Positions 1-8,744 of a DNA stretch of 64,000 bases are shown here, piece after piece (positions within the stretch are counted from its first letter, which is position 1; each line of letters begins with the position of its first letter). Under the pieces are notes generated by a model. That model searched no databases. It had not been told where the DNA came from and saw nothing but the letters and a program-made list of their open reading frames with translations. Position numbers and translations under genes: made by a program. Source of the stretch: Pseudomonas azotoformans (GTDB lineage Bacteria > Pseudomonadota > Gammaproteobacteria > Pseudomonadales > Pseudomonadaceae); contig NZ_LT629702.1 of NCBI RefSeq assembly GCF_900103345.1, positions 1,054,001 to 1,118,000 of the forward strand, given 5' to 3'.

Positions 1-339
1 ATCGTCAAGAAGAACGCGATCATGATGATCGACTTCGCCCTCGACGCCGAACGCAACCAGGGCCTCGACCCGCAGACCGCGATCTACCAGGCGGCGCTGC
101 TGCGCTTCCGGCCGATCCTGATGACCACCCTGGCAGCGTTGTTCGGCGCGGTGCCGTTGATGCTGGCCACTGGTTCCGGCGCTGAGTTGCGCCAACCGCT
201 GGGCCTGGTGATGGTCGGCGGGCTGCTGGTGAGCCAGGTGTTGACGCTGTTCACCACCCCGGTGATCTACCTGTACTTCGACCGCCTCGGGCGCCGCTGG
301 CGCAAAGAGCCGCAAAGCCTGGAGCCGGTTGAGTCATGA
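1..339 (+). CDS. muxB: RND efflux inner-membrane transporter, C-terminal fragment (MuxB/MdtB-like)
   Basis: This is the last 112 residues of an RND-family proton antiporter; the gene starts before the window and is open from base 1. The fragment begins with [13 protein letters not shown], the conserved motif near the RND C-terminal membrane bundle, followed by [20 protein letters not shown] and a final helix ending [13 protein letters not shown]. The stop overlaps the start of the next RND gene by 4 bases (ATGA). Two consecutive RND pumps followed by an outer-membrane factor is the muxABC-opmB (mdtABC-like) arrangement, so this is the MuxB subunit, which would form a heterotrimeric pump with MuxC. 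Assignment of the exact subunit is by position. Confidence 0.88.
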   Translation: MVKKNAIMMIDFALDAERNQGLDPQTAIYQAALLRFRPILMTTLAALFGAVPLMLATGSGAELRQPLGLVMVGGLLVSQVLTLFTTPVIYLYFDRLGRRWRKEPQSLEPVES

Positions 340-3300
340 ACCTGTCCGGACCTTTCATCCGCCGGCCGGTCGCGACCATGCTGCTGAGCCTGGCGATCCT
401 GTTGCTCGGCGGCGTCAGCTTCAACCTGCTGCCGGTATCGCCGCTGCCGCAGATCGACTTCCCGGTGATCGTGGTGTCGGCCAGCTTGCCCGGTGCCAGC
501 CCCGAGGTGATGGCGTCTACCGTGGCCACGCCGCTGGAGCGTTCGTTCGGCGCAATTGCCGGCATCACCACCATGAGCAGTTCGTCAAGCCAGGGCTCGA
601 CCCGGGTGATCCTGGCGTTCGATTCCGACCGCGACATCAACGGCGCGGCGCGGGAAGTGCAAGCGGCGATCAACGCCTCGCGCAACCTGCTGCCCAGCGG
701 TATGCGCAGCATGCCGACCTACAAGAAGATCAACCCGTCCCAGGCGCCGATCATGGTGCTGTCGCTGACCTCGGACGTGTTGCAGAAGGGCCAGCTGTAC
801 GACCTGGCCTCGACCATCCTGTCCCAGAGCCTCTCGCAGGTTCCGGGTGTGGGCGAAGTGCAGATTGGCGGCAGCTCCTTGCCGGCCGTGCGCATCGAAC
901 TGGAACCCAAGGCTCTCGACCAGTACGGCGTGGCCCTCGACGATGTGCGCAACACCATTGCCAACGCCAACCAGCGCCGGCCCAAGGGCTCCCTGGAAGA
1001 CAGCGAGCGCAACTGGCAGATCCAGGCCAATGACCAGTTGGAAAAAGCCAAGGACTACGAGCCGCTGCTGATTCGCTACCAGAATGGCGCAGCCTTGCGC
1101 CTGGGGGATGTGGCCAGGATCAGCGACGGTGTGGAAGACCGCTACAACAGCGGCTTCTTCAATAACGACTCGGCGGTACTGCTGGTGATCAACCGCCAGT
1201 CCGGCGCCAACATCATCGAGACGGTGCGGCAGATCAAGGCGCAATTGCCGGCGTTGCAGGCGGTGCTGCCGTCCAACGTCAAGCTGAGCCTGGCCATGGA
1301 CCGCTCGCCCGTGATCACCGCCACCTTGCACGAAGCCGAGATGACCTTGCTGATTGCCGTGGGGCTGGTGATCCTGGTGGTGTACCTGTTCCTGGGTAAC
1401 TTCCGTGCCTCGCTGATCCCGACCCTGGCGGTGCCCGTGTCGCTGGTCGGCACATTCGCGGTGATGTACCTGTACGGGTTCTCGTTGAATAACTTTTCGC
1501 TGATGGCGTTGATCCTGGCCACCGGCCTGGTAGTGGACGATGCCATCGTGGTGCTGGAGAACATCTCCCGGCACATCGACGAAGGCGTGCCGCCGATGAA
1601 GGCGGCGTACCTGGGCGCCCAGGAAGTCGGCTTTACCTTGCTGTCGATGAACGTGTCGCTGGTGGCGGTGTTCCTCTCCATCCTGTTCATGGGCGGGATT
1701 GTCACCAACCTGTTCCGCGAGTTTTCCATCACCCTGTCGGCGGCGATCATCGTGTCGCTGATTGTCTCGCTGACCCTGACCCCGATGCTCTGCGCGCGCT
1801 GGCTCAAACCCCATGTCAAAACGCAGATGACCGGTTTGCAGCGCTGGAGCCAGAAGGTCAACGATCGCATGGTCGCCGGCTACGCCACCAGCCTGGACTG
1901 GGTGCTGCGCCATCGACGCCTGACCCTGCTCAGCCTGTTGCTGACCATCGGCATGAACGTGGCGCTGTACGTGGTGGTGCCGAAAACCTTCATGCCGCAG
2001 CAGGACACCGGCCAGTTGATCGGCTTTGTGCGCGGTGATGACGGCCTGTCGTTCAGCGTGATGCAGCCGAAGATGGAGATCTTCCGCAAGGCAGTGCTCA
2101 AGGACCCTGCGGTGCTCAGTGTGGCCGGCTTCATTGGTGGCAACAACGGCACCAACAACGCGGTGATGCTGGTACGCCTCAAGCCCATCAGTGAGCGCAA
2201 GATTTCTGCCCAGGCGGTGATCGAGCGCCTGCGCAAGGACGTGCCGCTCGTACCGGGCGGTCGGCTGTTCCTGATGGCCGACCAGGACCTGCAATTTGGC
2301 GGCAGTCGCGACCAGACCAGCGCGCAGTATTCCTACATCCTGCAAAGCGGCGATCTGGCGGCACTGCGCCTGTGGTACCCGAAAGTGGTCGCAGCCCTGC
2401 GCGAGTTGCCAGAACTCACCGCCATCGACGCCCGCGAAGGCCGGGGCGCTGCGCAGGTCACATTGATTGTCGACCGCGACCAGGCCAAGCGCCTGGGGAT
2501 CGACATGAACATGGTCACGGCCGTACTGAACAACGCCTACAGCCAGCGGCAGATTTCGACGATCTACGACAGCCTCAACCAGTACCAGGTGGTGATGGAG
2601 GTCAACCCGAAATACGCCCAGGACCCGATCACCCTCAACCAGATGCAGGTGATCACGTCCACGGGGGCACGGGTGCCGTTGTCGACCATTGCCCATTACG
2701 AGAACAGCCTGGCCGACGATCGCGTCAGCCACGAAGGCCAGTTCGCCTCGGAAAACATCGCCTTCGACATGGCGCCCGGCGTGACGGTGGAGCAGGGCAC
2801 AGCCGCCATCGAGCGGGCGATTGCCAAGGTCGGCTTGCCGGAAGATGTGATCGCCAAGATGGCTGGCACCGCGGATGCCTTCGCCGCCACGCAGAAGGGC
2901 CAGCCGTTCATGATCCTCGGCGCGCTGGTGGCGGTGTACCTGGTGTTGGGCATTCTGTATGAGAGTTACATTCATCCTTTGACGATCCTTTCGACGTTGC
3001 CGTCGGCGGGTGTCGGCGCCATGCTCGCCATCTACCTGACGGGAGGCGAGTTCAGCCTGATCTCGCTGCTGGGCCTGTTCCTGTTGATCGGCGTGGTGAA
3101 GAAGAACGCGATCCTGATGATCGATCTGGCATTGCAGTTGGAGCGTAATGACCGCATGGGCCCGCTCGAATCGATTCGCAGTGCCTGTCTGCTGCGCTTG
3201 CGGCCGATCCTGATGACCACCCTGGCGGCCATCCTCGGCGCCTTGCCGTTGCTGCTGGGTGCCGGCGATGGCGCGGAAATGCGTCGTCCGCTGGGCCTGA

Positions 3301-3443
3301 CCATTATCGGCGGCCTGGTGTTCAGCCAGGTCCTGACCCTTTACACCACCCCGGTGGTTTACCTTTATCTCGACCGCGCGCGCCACCGCTTCAACGCCTG
3401 GCGCGGCGTGCGGACCGATGCTGCCCTGGACACTGCGCTATGA
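336..3443 (+). CDS. muxC: RND efflux inner-membrane transporter (MuxC/MdtC-like)
   Basis: Full-length RND pump of 1035 residues, the usual size. It starts [26 protein letters not shown] (TM1), has a large periplasmic porter domain, and carries the proton-relay region [17 protein letters not shown] around residues 395-410. The second half repeats the layout and ends in [12 protein letters not shown] and [13 protein letters not shown], closely matching the end of the preceding pump, as expected for tandem paralogues. The start overlaps the previous stop (ATGA), and its own stop overlaps the opmB start, so the three genes are translationally coupled. The family exports antibiotics and other amphiphiles; the actual substrate cannot be read from sequence. 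Confidence 0.93.
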   Translation: MNLSGPFIRRPVATMLLSLAILLLGGVSFNLLPVSPLPQIDFPVIVVSASLPGASPEVMASTVATPLERSFGAIAGITTMSSSSSQGSTRVILAFDSDRDINGAAREVQAAINASRNLLPSGMRSMPTYKKINPSQAPIMVLSLTSDVLQKGQLYDLASTILSQSLSQVPGVGEVQIGGSSLPAVRIELEPKALDQYGVALDDVRNTIANANQRRPKGSLEDSERNWQIQANDQLEKAKDYEPLLIRYQNGAALRLGDVARISDGVEDRYNSGFFNNDSAVLLVINRQSGANIIETVRQIKAQLPALQAVLPSNVKLSLAMDRSPVITATLHEAEMTLLIAVGLVILVVYLFLGNFRASLIPTLAVPVSLVGTFAVMYLYGFSLNNFSLMALILATGLVVDDAIVVLENISRHIDEGVPPMKAAYLGAQEVGFTLLSMNVSLVAVFLSILFMGGIVTNLFREFSITLSAAIIVSLIVSLTLTPMLCARWLKPHVKTQMTGLQRWSQKVNDRMVAGYATSLDWVLRHRRLTLLSLLLTIGMNVALYVVVPKTFMPQQDTGQLIGFVRGDDGLSFSVMQPKMEIFRKAVLKDPAVLSVAGFIGGNNGTNNAVMLVRLKPISERKISAQAVIERLRKDVPLVPGGRLFLMADQDLQFGGSRDQTSAQYSYILQSGDLAALRLWYPKVVAALRELPELTAIDAREGRGAAQVTLIVDRDQAKRLGIDMNMVTAVLNNAYSQRQISTIYDSLNQYQVVMEVNPKYAQDPITLNQMQVITSTGARVPLSTIAHYENSLADDRVSHEGQFASENIAFDMAPGVTVEQGTAAIERAIAKVGLPEDVIAKMAGTADAFAATQKGQPFMILGALVAVYLVLGILYESYIHPLTILSTLPSAGVGAMLAIYLTGGEFSLISLLGLFLLIGVVKKNAILMIDLALQLERNDRMGPLESIRSACLLRLRPILMTTLAAILGALPLLLGAGDGAEMRRPLGLTIIGGLVFSQVLTLYTTPVVYLYLDRARHRFNAWRGVRTDAALDTAL

Positions 3444-4981
3444 CCGATTCAACCAACGCCCCCGGCTCCACTGTAGGAGCGAGCTTGCTCGCGAAAAACG
3501 CCCAGGCACCGCGTATCTCCCGGGTTGGCGCGTTATCGTTGACGACCTTGGCGAGCAAGCTCGCTCCTACAGTAGGGCTGGCGTTGTTGCTCAGCGCCTG
3601 CGCCGTTGGCCCCGACTACAAACGCCCGGACGTGGTCGAACCGGCACAATTCAAGGAAGCCCAGGGCTGGCGCCAAGCCACGCCCAGCGATTCCCTGGCC
3701 CGTGGTGCCTGGTGGGAGTTGTACGGCGACCGCCAGCTCAATGACCTGGTGCTGCGCCTGAACAGTTCCAACCAGACCGTGGCCCAGGCCGAAGCACGCT
3801 TTCGTCAGGCCCAGGCGCTGGTGCGCAGTTCCCGTGGGGCGTTTTACCCCACCGTTGACCTGAGCGCCGGCAAGACCCGCGCCAGCCAGGGCACCGGCAG
3901 CAGCAGCGCCAGCCTCAGCAGTTCCAGCAGCGGCATTCGCGACACCCTCAACGCACAGTTGGGCGTGAGCTGGGAGGCGGACATCTGGGGCAAGTTGCGC
4001 CGTGGCCTGGAGGCCAACGAGGCCAGCGCCGAAGCCAGCTCGGCGGATTTGGCAGCGATGCGCCTGAGCCAGCAATCGGAACTGGTGCAAAGCTACCTGC
4101 AACTGCGCGTCATGGACGAACAGACGCGCCTGCTGCAAGCGACCCTGGAGACTTATCAGCGCTCCCTGCAAATGACCGAAAACCAGTACCGCGCCGGTGT
4201 TTCCGGCAAGGACGCGGTGGCCCAGGCGCAAACCCAGCTCAAGACCACCCAGGCCAGCCTGATCGACCTGATCTGGCAGCGCGCCCAGCTGGAAAACGCG
4301 ATTGCAGTATTGATCGGCGAAGCGCCAGCCAACTTCAACCTGGCGGTCAGCAAAGACATCCCGGCACTGCCGCAGATCCCGGTGAGCCTGCCTTCGCAAC
4401 TGCTTGAGCGGCGCCCGGACATCGCCTCGGCCGAACGCTCGGTGATCGCCGCCAACGCCAATATCGGCGTGGCCAAGGCTGCCTACTACCCGGACCTGAC
4501 CCTGAGCCTGGCCGGTGGTTATTCCAGCAGCACCTACGCCGACTGGATCAGCCTGCCGAACCGCTTCTGGTCGGTGGGACCGAAGCTGGCCATGACCCTG
4601 TTCGATGGCGGCCAGCGCTCGGCGGAAGTCGACCGCACCGTGGCCTCCTATGACGAAACCGTCGCCAAGTACCGCCAGACTGTGCTGGATGGTTTCCGTG
4701 AAGTGGAAAACTATATGGTGCAACTCAAGGTGCTGGAGGACGAGGCGGTGGTCAGCAACGAAGCGCTGGCGGCAGCACGCGAGTCGCTGCGCCTGACCCA
4801 GAACCAGTACAAGGCCGGGCTGATTGCCTACCTGGATGTGGTTACCGTGCAAGCCACGGCGTTGAGCAACGAGCGCACGGTGCTGACCTTGCTGCAGACG
4901 CGCCTGGTGGCCAGTGTGCAACTGATCGCCGCCTTGGGCGGTGGCTGGGATGGACAGACGCCGATTGCCGACAAAAATTAG
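3440..4981 (+). CDS. opmB: Outer-membrane efflux lipoprotein (OpmB/OprM family) with REPIN-encoded leader
   Basis: TolC-like outer-membrane factor of 513 residues, partner of the upstream RND pumps. The mature part starts at a lipobox LLSAC with Cys54 followed by AVGPDYKRP, the hallmark of OprM/NodT lipoproteins. Two OEP repeats follow, with LERRPDIASAERSV and the second-half YKAGLIAYLDVVT. The start ATG overlaps the muxC stop. The leader is odd: 53 residues instead of about 20, because a complete 102-base REPIN (3471-3572, exactly 34 codons) lies in frame between the start and the lipobox. It encodes a segment including GASLLAKN and LASKLAPT. The hydrophobic core before the Cys is therefore short (GLALLLSA). 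Export may still work or be impaired. Confidence 0.92.
   Translation: MTDSTNAPGSTVGASLLAKNAQAPRISRVGALSLTTLASKLAPTVGLALLLSACAVGPDYKRPDVVEPAQFKEAQGWRQATPSDSLARGAWWELYGDRQLNDLVLRLNSSNQTVAQAEARFRQAQALVRSSRGAFYPTVDLSAGKTRASQGTGSSSASLSSSSSGIRDTLNAQLGVSWEADIWGKLRRGLEANEASAEASSADLAAMRLSQQSELVQSYLQLRVMDEQTRLLQATLETYQRSLQMTENQYRAGVSGKDAVAQAQTQLKTTQASLIDLIWQRAQLENAIAVLIGEAPANFNLAVSKDIPALPQIPVSLPSQLLERRPDIASAERSVIAANANIGVAKAAYYPDLTLSLAGGYSSSTYADWISLPNRFWSVGPKLAMTLFDGGQRSAEVDRTVASYDETVAKYRQTVLDGFREVENYMVQLKVLEDEAVVSNEALAAARESLRLTQNQYKAGLIAYLDVVTVQATALSNERTVLTLLQTRLVASVQLIAALGGGWDGQTPIADKN
3471..3572. repeat. REPIN type A, inside opmB coding sequence
   Basis: Two inverted REP arms, GTAGGAGCGAGCTTGCTCGC and its near complement GCGAGCAAGCTCGCTCCTAC, flank a 50-60 base middle. 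Total length is 102 bases, identical to the copies at 31351-31452 and 59329-59430, and the middles share GCGTTATCGTTGACG with the 31 kb copy. Here the element lies wholly in the opmB leader and keeps the frame. Confidence 0.92.
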
Positions 4982-4997
4982 CGATGAACTCGATCCC

Positions 4998-5123
4998 ATG
5001 AGCGGGCTTGCTGTGGTGAGCGGGCTTGCCCCGCGTTGGAGTGCGTAGCGCTCCCGTTTTTTGGGGCCGCTGCGCGGCCCAGCGCGGGGCAAGCCCGCTC
5101 ACCACAATAAGCCCGCTCACCAC
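4998..5123. repeat. REPIN type B with extra flanking half-arms
   Basis: The core runs 5013-5105, with arms GTGGTGAGCGGGCTTGCCCC and its complement GGGGCAAGCCCGCTCACCAC. An extra partial arm (GAGCGGGCTTGCTG) precedes it and another (AAGCCCGCTCACCAC) follows, so REP arms are stacked on both sides. It occupies most of the 319-base gap between opmB and the MHYT gene. The rest of the gap (5124-5300) is AT-richer and probably holds the promoter of the next gene; I see no confident -35/-10 pair. Confidence 0.88.
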
Positions 5124-5300
5124 CGCCCACCGCCATATTTGACCTCAGCAAACCCTCGTTTCTGAGCCATAGGATTGGCGTCAAAATGCCACTAATGGCG
5201 CTCTGATAATTAATCAACTGTTCAAGAATTATTCTCGCTACAATCGCCCGCTTTGCCATTTCGCACGGGCCTCTCGGGCTCGCTGTGCACGAGAAGTCCC

Positions 5301-7397
5301 ATGCTCATCGGTAGTTATTCGCCCTCACTGGTCGTGATCTCACTGTTCGTCGCGATCCTCGCTTCCTATACCGCGCTGGACCTTTCCGGGCGCATCGCCA
5401 CCGCCAAGGGGCGCGCCGTTTATTTATGGATCACTGGCGGGTCCATGGCGATGGGGGTGGGGGTGTGGTCGATGCACTTCATCGGCATGCTGGCTTTGCG
5501 CTTGCCGTTTGCCCTGGGCTTCGACCTGGGGATTACCGCGCTGTCGTTGCTGATTGCGGTGCTGTCCAGCGGCTTTGCACTATGGCTGGTCAGCCAACCG
5601 CGCCTGCCGGCCTGGCAGCTGGGGTTGGGGGCGCTGATCATGGGCACCGGCATTGCCAGCATGCACTACACCGGCATGGCGGCGATGCGCATGACGCCGG
5701 GCATCGACTACGACCCGACGTTGTTTGGCGCTTCGTTATTGATCGCGGTGGTGGCCTCCGGCGCAGCGCTGTGGATCGCCCATAATTTGCGCCGCAATAC
5801 GCCGTATGTGCGCCTGGCCCGTGGTGGGGCGGCGGTGGTAATGGGGTTTGCCATCGTCGGCATGCATTACACCGGCATGGCAGCGGCCCGCTTTGCCGAT
5901 GAAAGCTTCTGCGGGGCGGCACTGAACGGGTTGAGCGGCAAGGGCCTGGATAACCTGGTGCTGGTCACCACCCTGGCGGTGCTGGCCATCGCTTTACTGA
6001 CTTCGTTGCTCGACGCACGCCTGGAAGCGCGCACGGCGGTACTCGCCGACTCCCTGAGCCAGGCCAACCAGGAGCTGACCCACCTGGCCCTGCACGACAT
6101 GCTCACCGGGCTGCCCAACCGCACCTTGCTCGCCGACCGCATCCAGCAAGCCATGCAGGCGGTGAAAGAGCAGGGCGGCTGCTTTGCGCTGATGTTCATC
6201 GACCTGGACGGCTTCAAGCCGGTCAACGATGCTTTTGGCCATCATATGGGCGACCAGCTGCTGCGCGAAGTCGGCCAGCGCCTGCGCGAAGACTTGCGCA
6301 GCCACGACACCCTGGCGCGCATCGGCGGCGATGAGTTCGTATTGCTGGTGCAACTGACCCAGCCGGACGATGCCCTCGGCCTGGCCGAGCGCCAGGTGGT
6401 GCTGATCAACCGCGCCTTTCAGGTGGCCGAACATGAGCTGAAGATCTCCGCCAGCGTGGGCATCGCCATGTTCCCGGGCAACGGCAATAATCCCCAGGAA
6501 TTGCTGATGAACGCCGATGCCGCGATGTACCACGCCAAGGGCATGGGCAAGAACGGCTACAGCTTCTTTGATGCGTCGATGAACACCAACGCGCGCAAGC
6601 AATTGCAGTTGTTGCAGGACTTGCGCAATGCCGTCGAACAACAACAATTCCGCCTGTACTACCAGCCCAAGTTCGACGCGGCCAGTGGCATTGCCGTGGG
6701 GGCCGAAGCGCTGTTGCGCTGGGAGCACCCACAACAGGGCCTGTTGTTGCCGGCGACGTTTATCGAACTGGCGGAAAAGACCGGGCTGATCATTCCCATC
6801 GGCGAATGGGTGCTCAATGAAGCCTGCCGTCAAATGAGCCTGTGGTACGCCCAGGGCTACGAAGATTGGCGCATCGCCGTGAACCTCTCGGCGCTGCAGT
6901 TCTGTCACGCCGGGTTGGTCAAGAGCGTGGCGGCGGCCCTTGAGCACCATCAGCTGCCCGCCAACAACCTGACCCTGGAGATCACCGAGACCACCGCCAT
7001 GAGCGATGCCGATGCGAGCATGACGGTGTTGCAGCAGTTGTCGGACATGGGCGTCGATCTGTCCATCGATGACTTCGGTACCGGTTATTCCAGCCTGATG
7101 TACCTCAAGCGCTTGCCGGCCAACGAGTTGAAGATCGACCGTGGGTTTGTGCGCGACCTGGAACACGACAGCGACGACGCGGCTATCGTCTCGGCCATTG
7201 TCGCCCTTGGCCAGGCCCTGGGGCTGCGGATTGTCGCCGAGGGCGTGGAAACCGACGTGCAGCAGAACTTCCTGACACGTCTGGGCTGCAACTCCCTGCA
7301 AGGTTACCTGTTGGGTCACCCGCTGCCCGCCGACGGTTTCATGGTCGATATCCAGCGTGCCGAAGGTGCTTTAGCGCCTGACAAAAGCCGTGCGTGA
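5301..7397 (+). CDS. MHYT-GGDEF-EAL c-di-GMP synthase/phosphodiesterase
   Basis: 698-residue integral-membrane signalling protein. The N-terminal MHYT sensor (about residues 1-240) has three repeats of the signature, MHFIGM near residue 58, MHYTGM near 121 and MHYTGM near 188, between hydrophobic helices; this family is proposed to sense gases through bound copper. A GGDEF domain follows with an intact GGDEF at about 342 and an inhibitory-site RSHD five residues upstream. The EAL domain has intact EAL near 469, DDFGTGYSS and EGVET, so both activities look possible. I chose the ATG at 5301 (MLIGSYSPSL), which gives the usual MHYT N-terminus, over the upstream in-frame ATG at 5253. Confidence 0.92.
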   Translation: MLIGSYSPSLVVISLFVAILASYTALDLSGRIATAKGRAVYLWITGGSMAMGVGVWSMHFIGMLALRLPFALGFDLGITALSLLIAVLSSGFALWLVSQPRLPAWQLGLGALIMGTGIASMHYTGMAAMRMTPGIDYDPTLFGASLLIAVVASGAALWIAHNLRRNTPYVRLARGGAAVVMGFAIVGMHYTGMAAARFADESFCGAALNGLSGKGLDNLVLVTTLAVLAIALLTSLLDARLEARTAVLADSLSQANQELTHLALHDMLTGLPNRTLLADRIQQAMQAVKEQGGCFALMFIDLDGFKPVNDAFGHHMGDQLLREVGQRLREDLRSHDTLARIGGDEFVLLVQLTQPDDALGLAERQVVLINRAFQVAEHELKISASVGIAMFPGNGNNPQELLMNADAAMYHAKGMGKNGYSFFDASMNTNARKQLQLLQDLRNAVEQQQFRLYYQPKFDAASGIAVGAEALLRWEHPQQGLLLPATFIELAEKTGLIIPIGEWVLNEACRQMSLWYAQGYEDWRIAVNLSALQFCHAGLVKSVAAALEHHQLPANNLTLEITETTAMSDADASMTVLQQLSDMGVDLSIDDFGTGYSSLMYLKRLPANELKIDRGFVRDLEHDSDDAAIVSAIVALGQALGLRIVAEGVETDVQQNFLTRLGCNSLQGYLLGHPLPADGFMVDIQRAEGALAPDKSRA

Positions 7398-7451
7398 CGG
7401 TTAGTATCGGGTTCAACCCTATACATCAGGTTGAATCAGGAGACCGAACGC

Positions 7452-8198
7452 ATGGACAAAGTCGTCATCATCACCGGAGGCAGTCGTGGGATCGGCGCCG
7501 AGACGGCATTGCTGGCCGCTCGCCAGGGTTATCGCATCTGCATCAACTACCAGTCCGACGAAGAGGCTGCCCACCGTGTGCTCGAACAAGTCCGCGCCCT
7601 GGGCGCCCAGGCGATTACCGTGCGCGCCGACGTGAGCATTGAAGATGAAGTGGTTGCACTGTTCCACCGTGTCGACACCGAACTGGGCCGTGTCACCGCA
7701 CTGGTCAACAACGCCGGCACTGTGGGACACAAGTCCCGTGTGGATGAAATGTCCGAGTTCCGTATCCTGAAAATCATCAAGACCAATGTGCTGGGGCCGA
7801 TCCTGTGTGCCAAGCACGCGGTGCTGCGCATGTCGCCCAGACATGGCGGGCAGGGCGGCAGCATCGTCAACGTGTCGTCGGTGGCGGCGCGCTTGGGCTC
7901 GCCCGGTGAGTATGTCGACTATGCCGCCTCCAAGGGCGCGCTCGATACCTTCACCATTGGCCTATCAAAAGAAGTGGCGGGTGAGGGCATTCGCGTCAAC
8001 GCGGTGCGTCCTGGCTACATCTACACCGACTTCCATGCCCTGAGCGGCGACCCGGACCGGGTCAGCAAACTCGAATCCGGTATCCCCATGGCCCGTGGCG
8101 GGCGCCCGGATGAGGTGGCAGAAGCGATTATCTGGCTGCTGTCGGACAAGGCGTCGTATGCCACCGGGACGTTCCTCGATCTGGGCGGTGGCCGCTGA
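7452..8198 (+). CDS. Short-chain dehydrogenase/reductase (SDR)
   Basis: 248-residue classical SDR. It begins MDKVVIITGGSRGIG, the Rossmann TGxxxGIG cofactor motif, has NNAG near residue 89, a catalytic Ser in NVSSVAA and the YxxxK pair in YAASKGA. The C-terminus has the typical ATGTFLDLGGGR. Substrate is not identifiable; glucose-dehydrogenase or 3-ketoacyl-ACP-reductase-like names are commonly given to such proteins. The start at 7452 has AGGAGA at good spacing; an in-frame ATG at 7431 lacks a better site. It stands alone after the MHYT gene and converges on the next minus-strand gene with an 11-base gap. Confidence 0.9.
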   Translation: MDKVVIITGGSRGIGAETALLAARQGYRICINYQSDEEAAHRVLEQVRALGAQAITVRADVSIEDEVVALFHRVDTELGRVTALVNNAGTVGHKSRVDEMSEFRILKIIKTNVLGPILCAKHAVLRMSPRHGGQGGSIVNVSSVAARLGSPGEYVDYAASKGALDTFTIGLSKEVAGEGIRVNAVRPGYIYTDFHALSGDPDRVSKLESGIPMARGGRPDEVAEAIIWLLSDKASYATGTFLDLGGGR

Positions 8199-8209
8199 AG
8201 TCCGGGCAT

Positions 8210-8650
8210 TCATGCGCCCAGGTTTCTTAGCACCTCGTAGCCCTGTTCCGCAAAGGCCACCAGCAAGCGTGCCTCCGAGTTTTTGCGGGTGGAATAGCCC
8301 GCATTGTGAAAACCGTTGATTTTGCCATCGCGACTTTCGCTGTGGCCCACTGTGCGGTCATTCACGTTATCCAGGAAGTTGACCACCCGAGCCAGGTTGT
8401 AGGCTGCATCGGCGCGCGAACGGGCGCTGGGATTCGCGGAAGTCCAGTCACCCAGTTGAAGTTTGAGCAGGTCGGTAGTGGGGTAGCTGTCTCGGCGCCG
8501 TAATAGATGTTTGACCGCCGGATTGGCGTTGATAATCTGTTTGGCGCTACGTTGGTCGCCGGATGGTCGACCTTCCGGGTGGCTGGGAGCATTGCGCCAA
8601 TTCTGCTCCGTGAGGTGTAGGGTGATTGCAGGGCGATTGTTGGTGTACAT
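8210..8650 (-). CDS. Small HrpK-domain-like protein, putative type III secretion related
   Basis: 146 residues, hydrophilic, no signal peptide or membrane segment. The C-terminal half (LQLGDWT, NPSARSRADAAYNLARVVNFLD, an acidic SRDGKINGF loop, then FAEQGYEVL) resembles from memory the C-terminal HrpK-type domain found in small Pseudomonas proteins annotated as type III effector HrpK domain. The DGKINGF loop looks EF-hand-like. Local GC is lower than in the flanking genes. A candidate HrpL-type promoter lies just upstream (8679-8706), which independently fits a type III regulon. The ribosome-binding site before the ATG is weak. No secretion apparatus genes are in this window. Family assignment is moderate; function is unknown. 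Confidence 0.65.
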   Translation of the reverse strand: MYTNNRPAITLHLTEQNWRNAPSHPEGRPSGDQRSAKQIINANPAVKHLLRRRDSYPTTDLLKLQLGDWTSANPSARSRADAAYNLARVVNFLDNVNDRTVGHSESRDGKINGFHNAGYSTRKNSEARLLVAFAEQGYEVLRNLGA

Positions 8651-8678
8651 GAGGAGCTCGGTATCAAGGAGAAGTCAC

Positions 8679-8706
8679 TGGTTGGCATCATGCCGGGTTA
8701 GGTTCC
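8679..8706 (-). promoter_or_regulatory. Candidate hrp box (HrpL sigma factor promoter)
   Basis: On the minus strand GGAACC (8706-8701) is followed after exactly 15 bases by CCAACCA (8685-8679). The HrpL consensus is GGAACC-N15/16-CCACNNA, so one position differs. It ends 28 bases before the ATG of the HrpK-like gene, a sensible promoter distance. Confidence 0.5.
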
Positions 8707-8724
8707 AGTGACTGTGTTACGACT

Positions 8725-8742
8725 AAAACGGACATATCCGTT
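8725..8742 (-). terminator. Probable rho-independent terminator of the MocR gene
   Basis: On the minus strand, just after the stop at 8745, a perfect hairpin AACGGA-TATG-TCCGTT is followed by a short T tract. The stem is only 6 bp, so strength is uncertain. Confidence 0.45.
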
Positions 8743-8744
8743 AC

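Noticed and set aside
585..3386. Minus-strand open frame of 933 residues antisense to muxC
   Set aside because: Composition is His/Gln/Arg-rich as expected of the antisense of GC-rich coding DNA, with no motifs; the RND pump on the other strand is unambiguous.
4998..5123. CRISPR-like array from repeated GAGCGGGCTTGC units
   Set aside because: Units are REP arms without unique spacers of regular length, and no cas genes are present.
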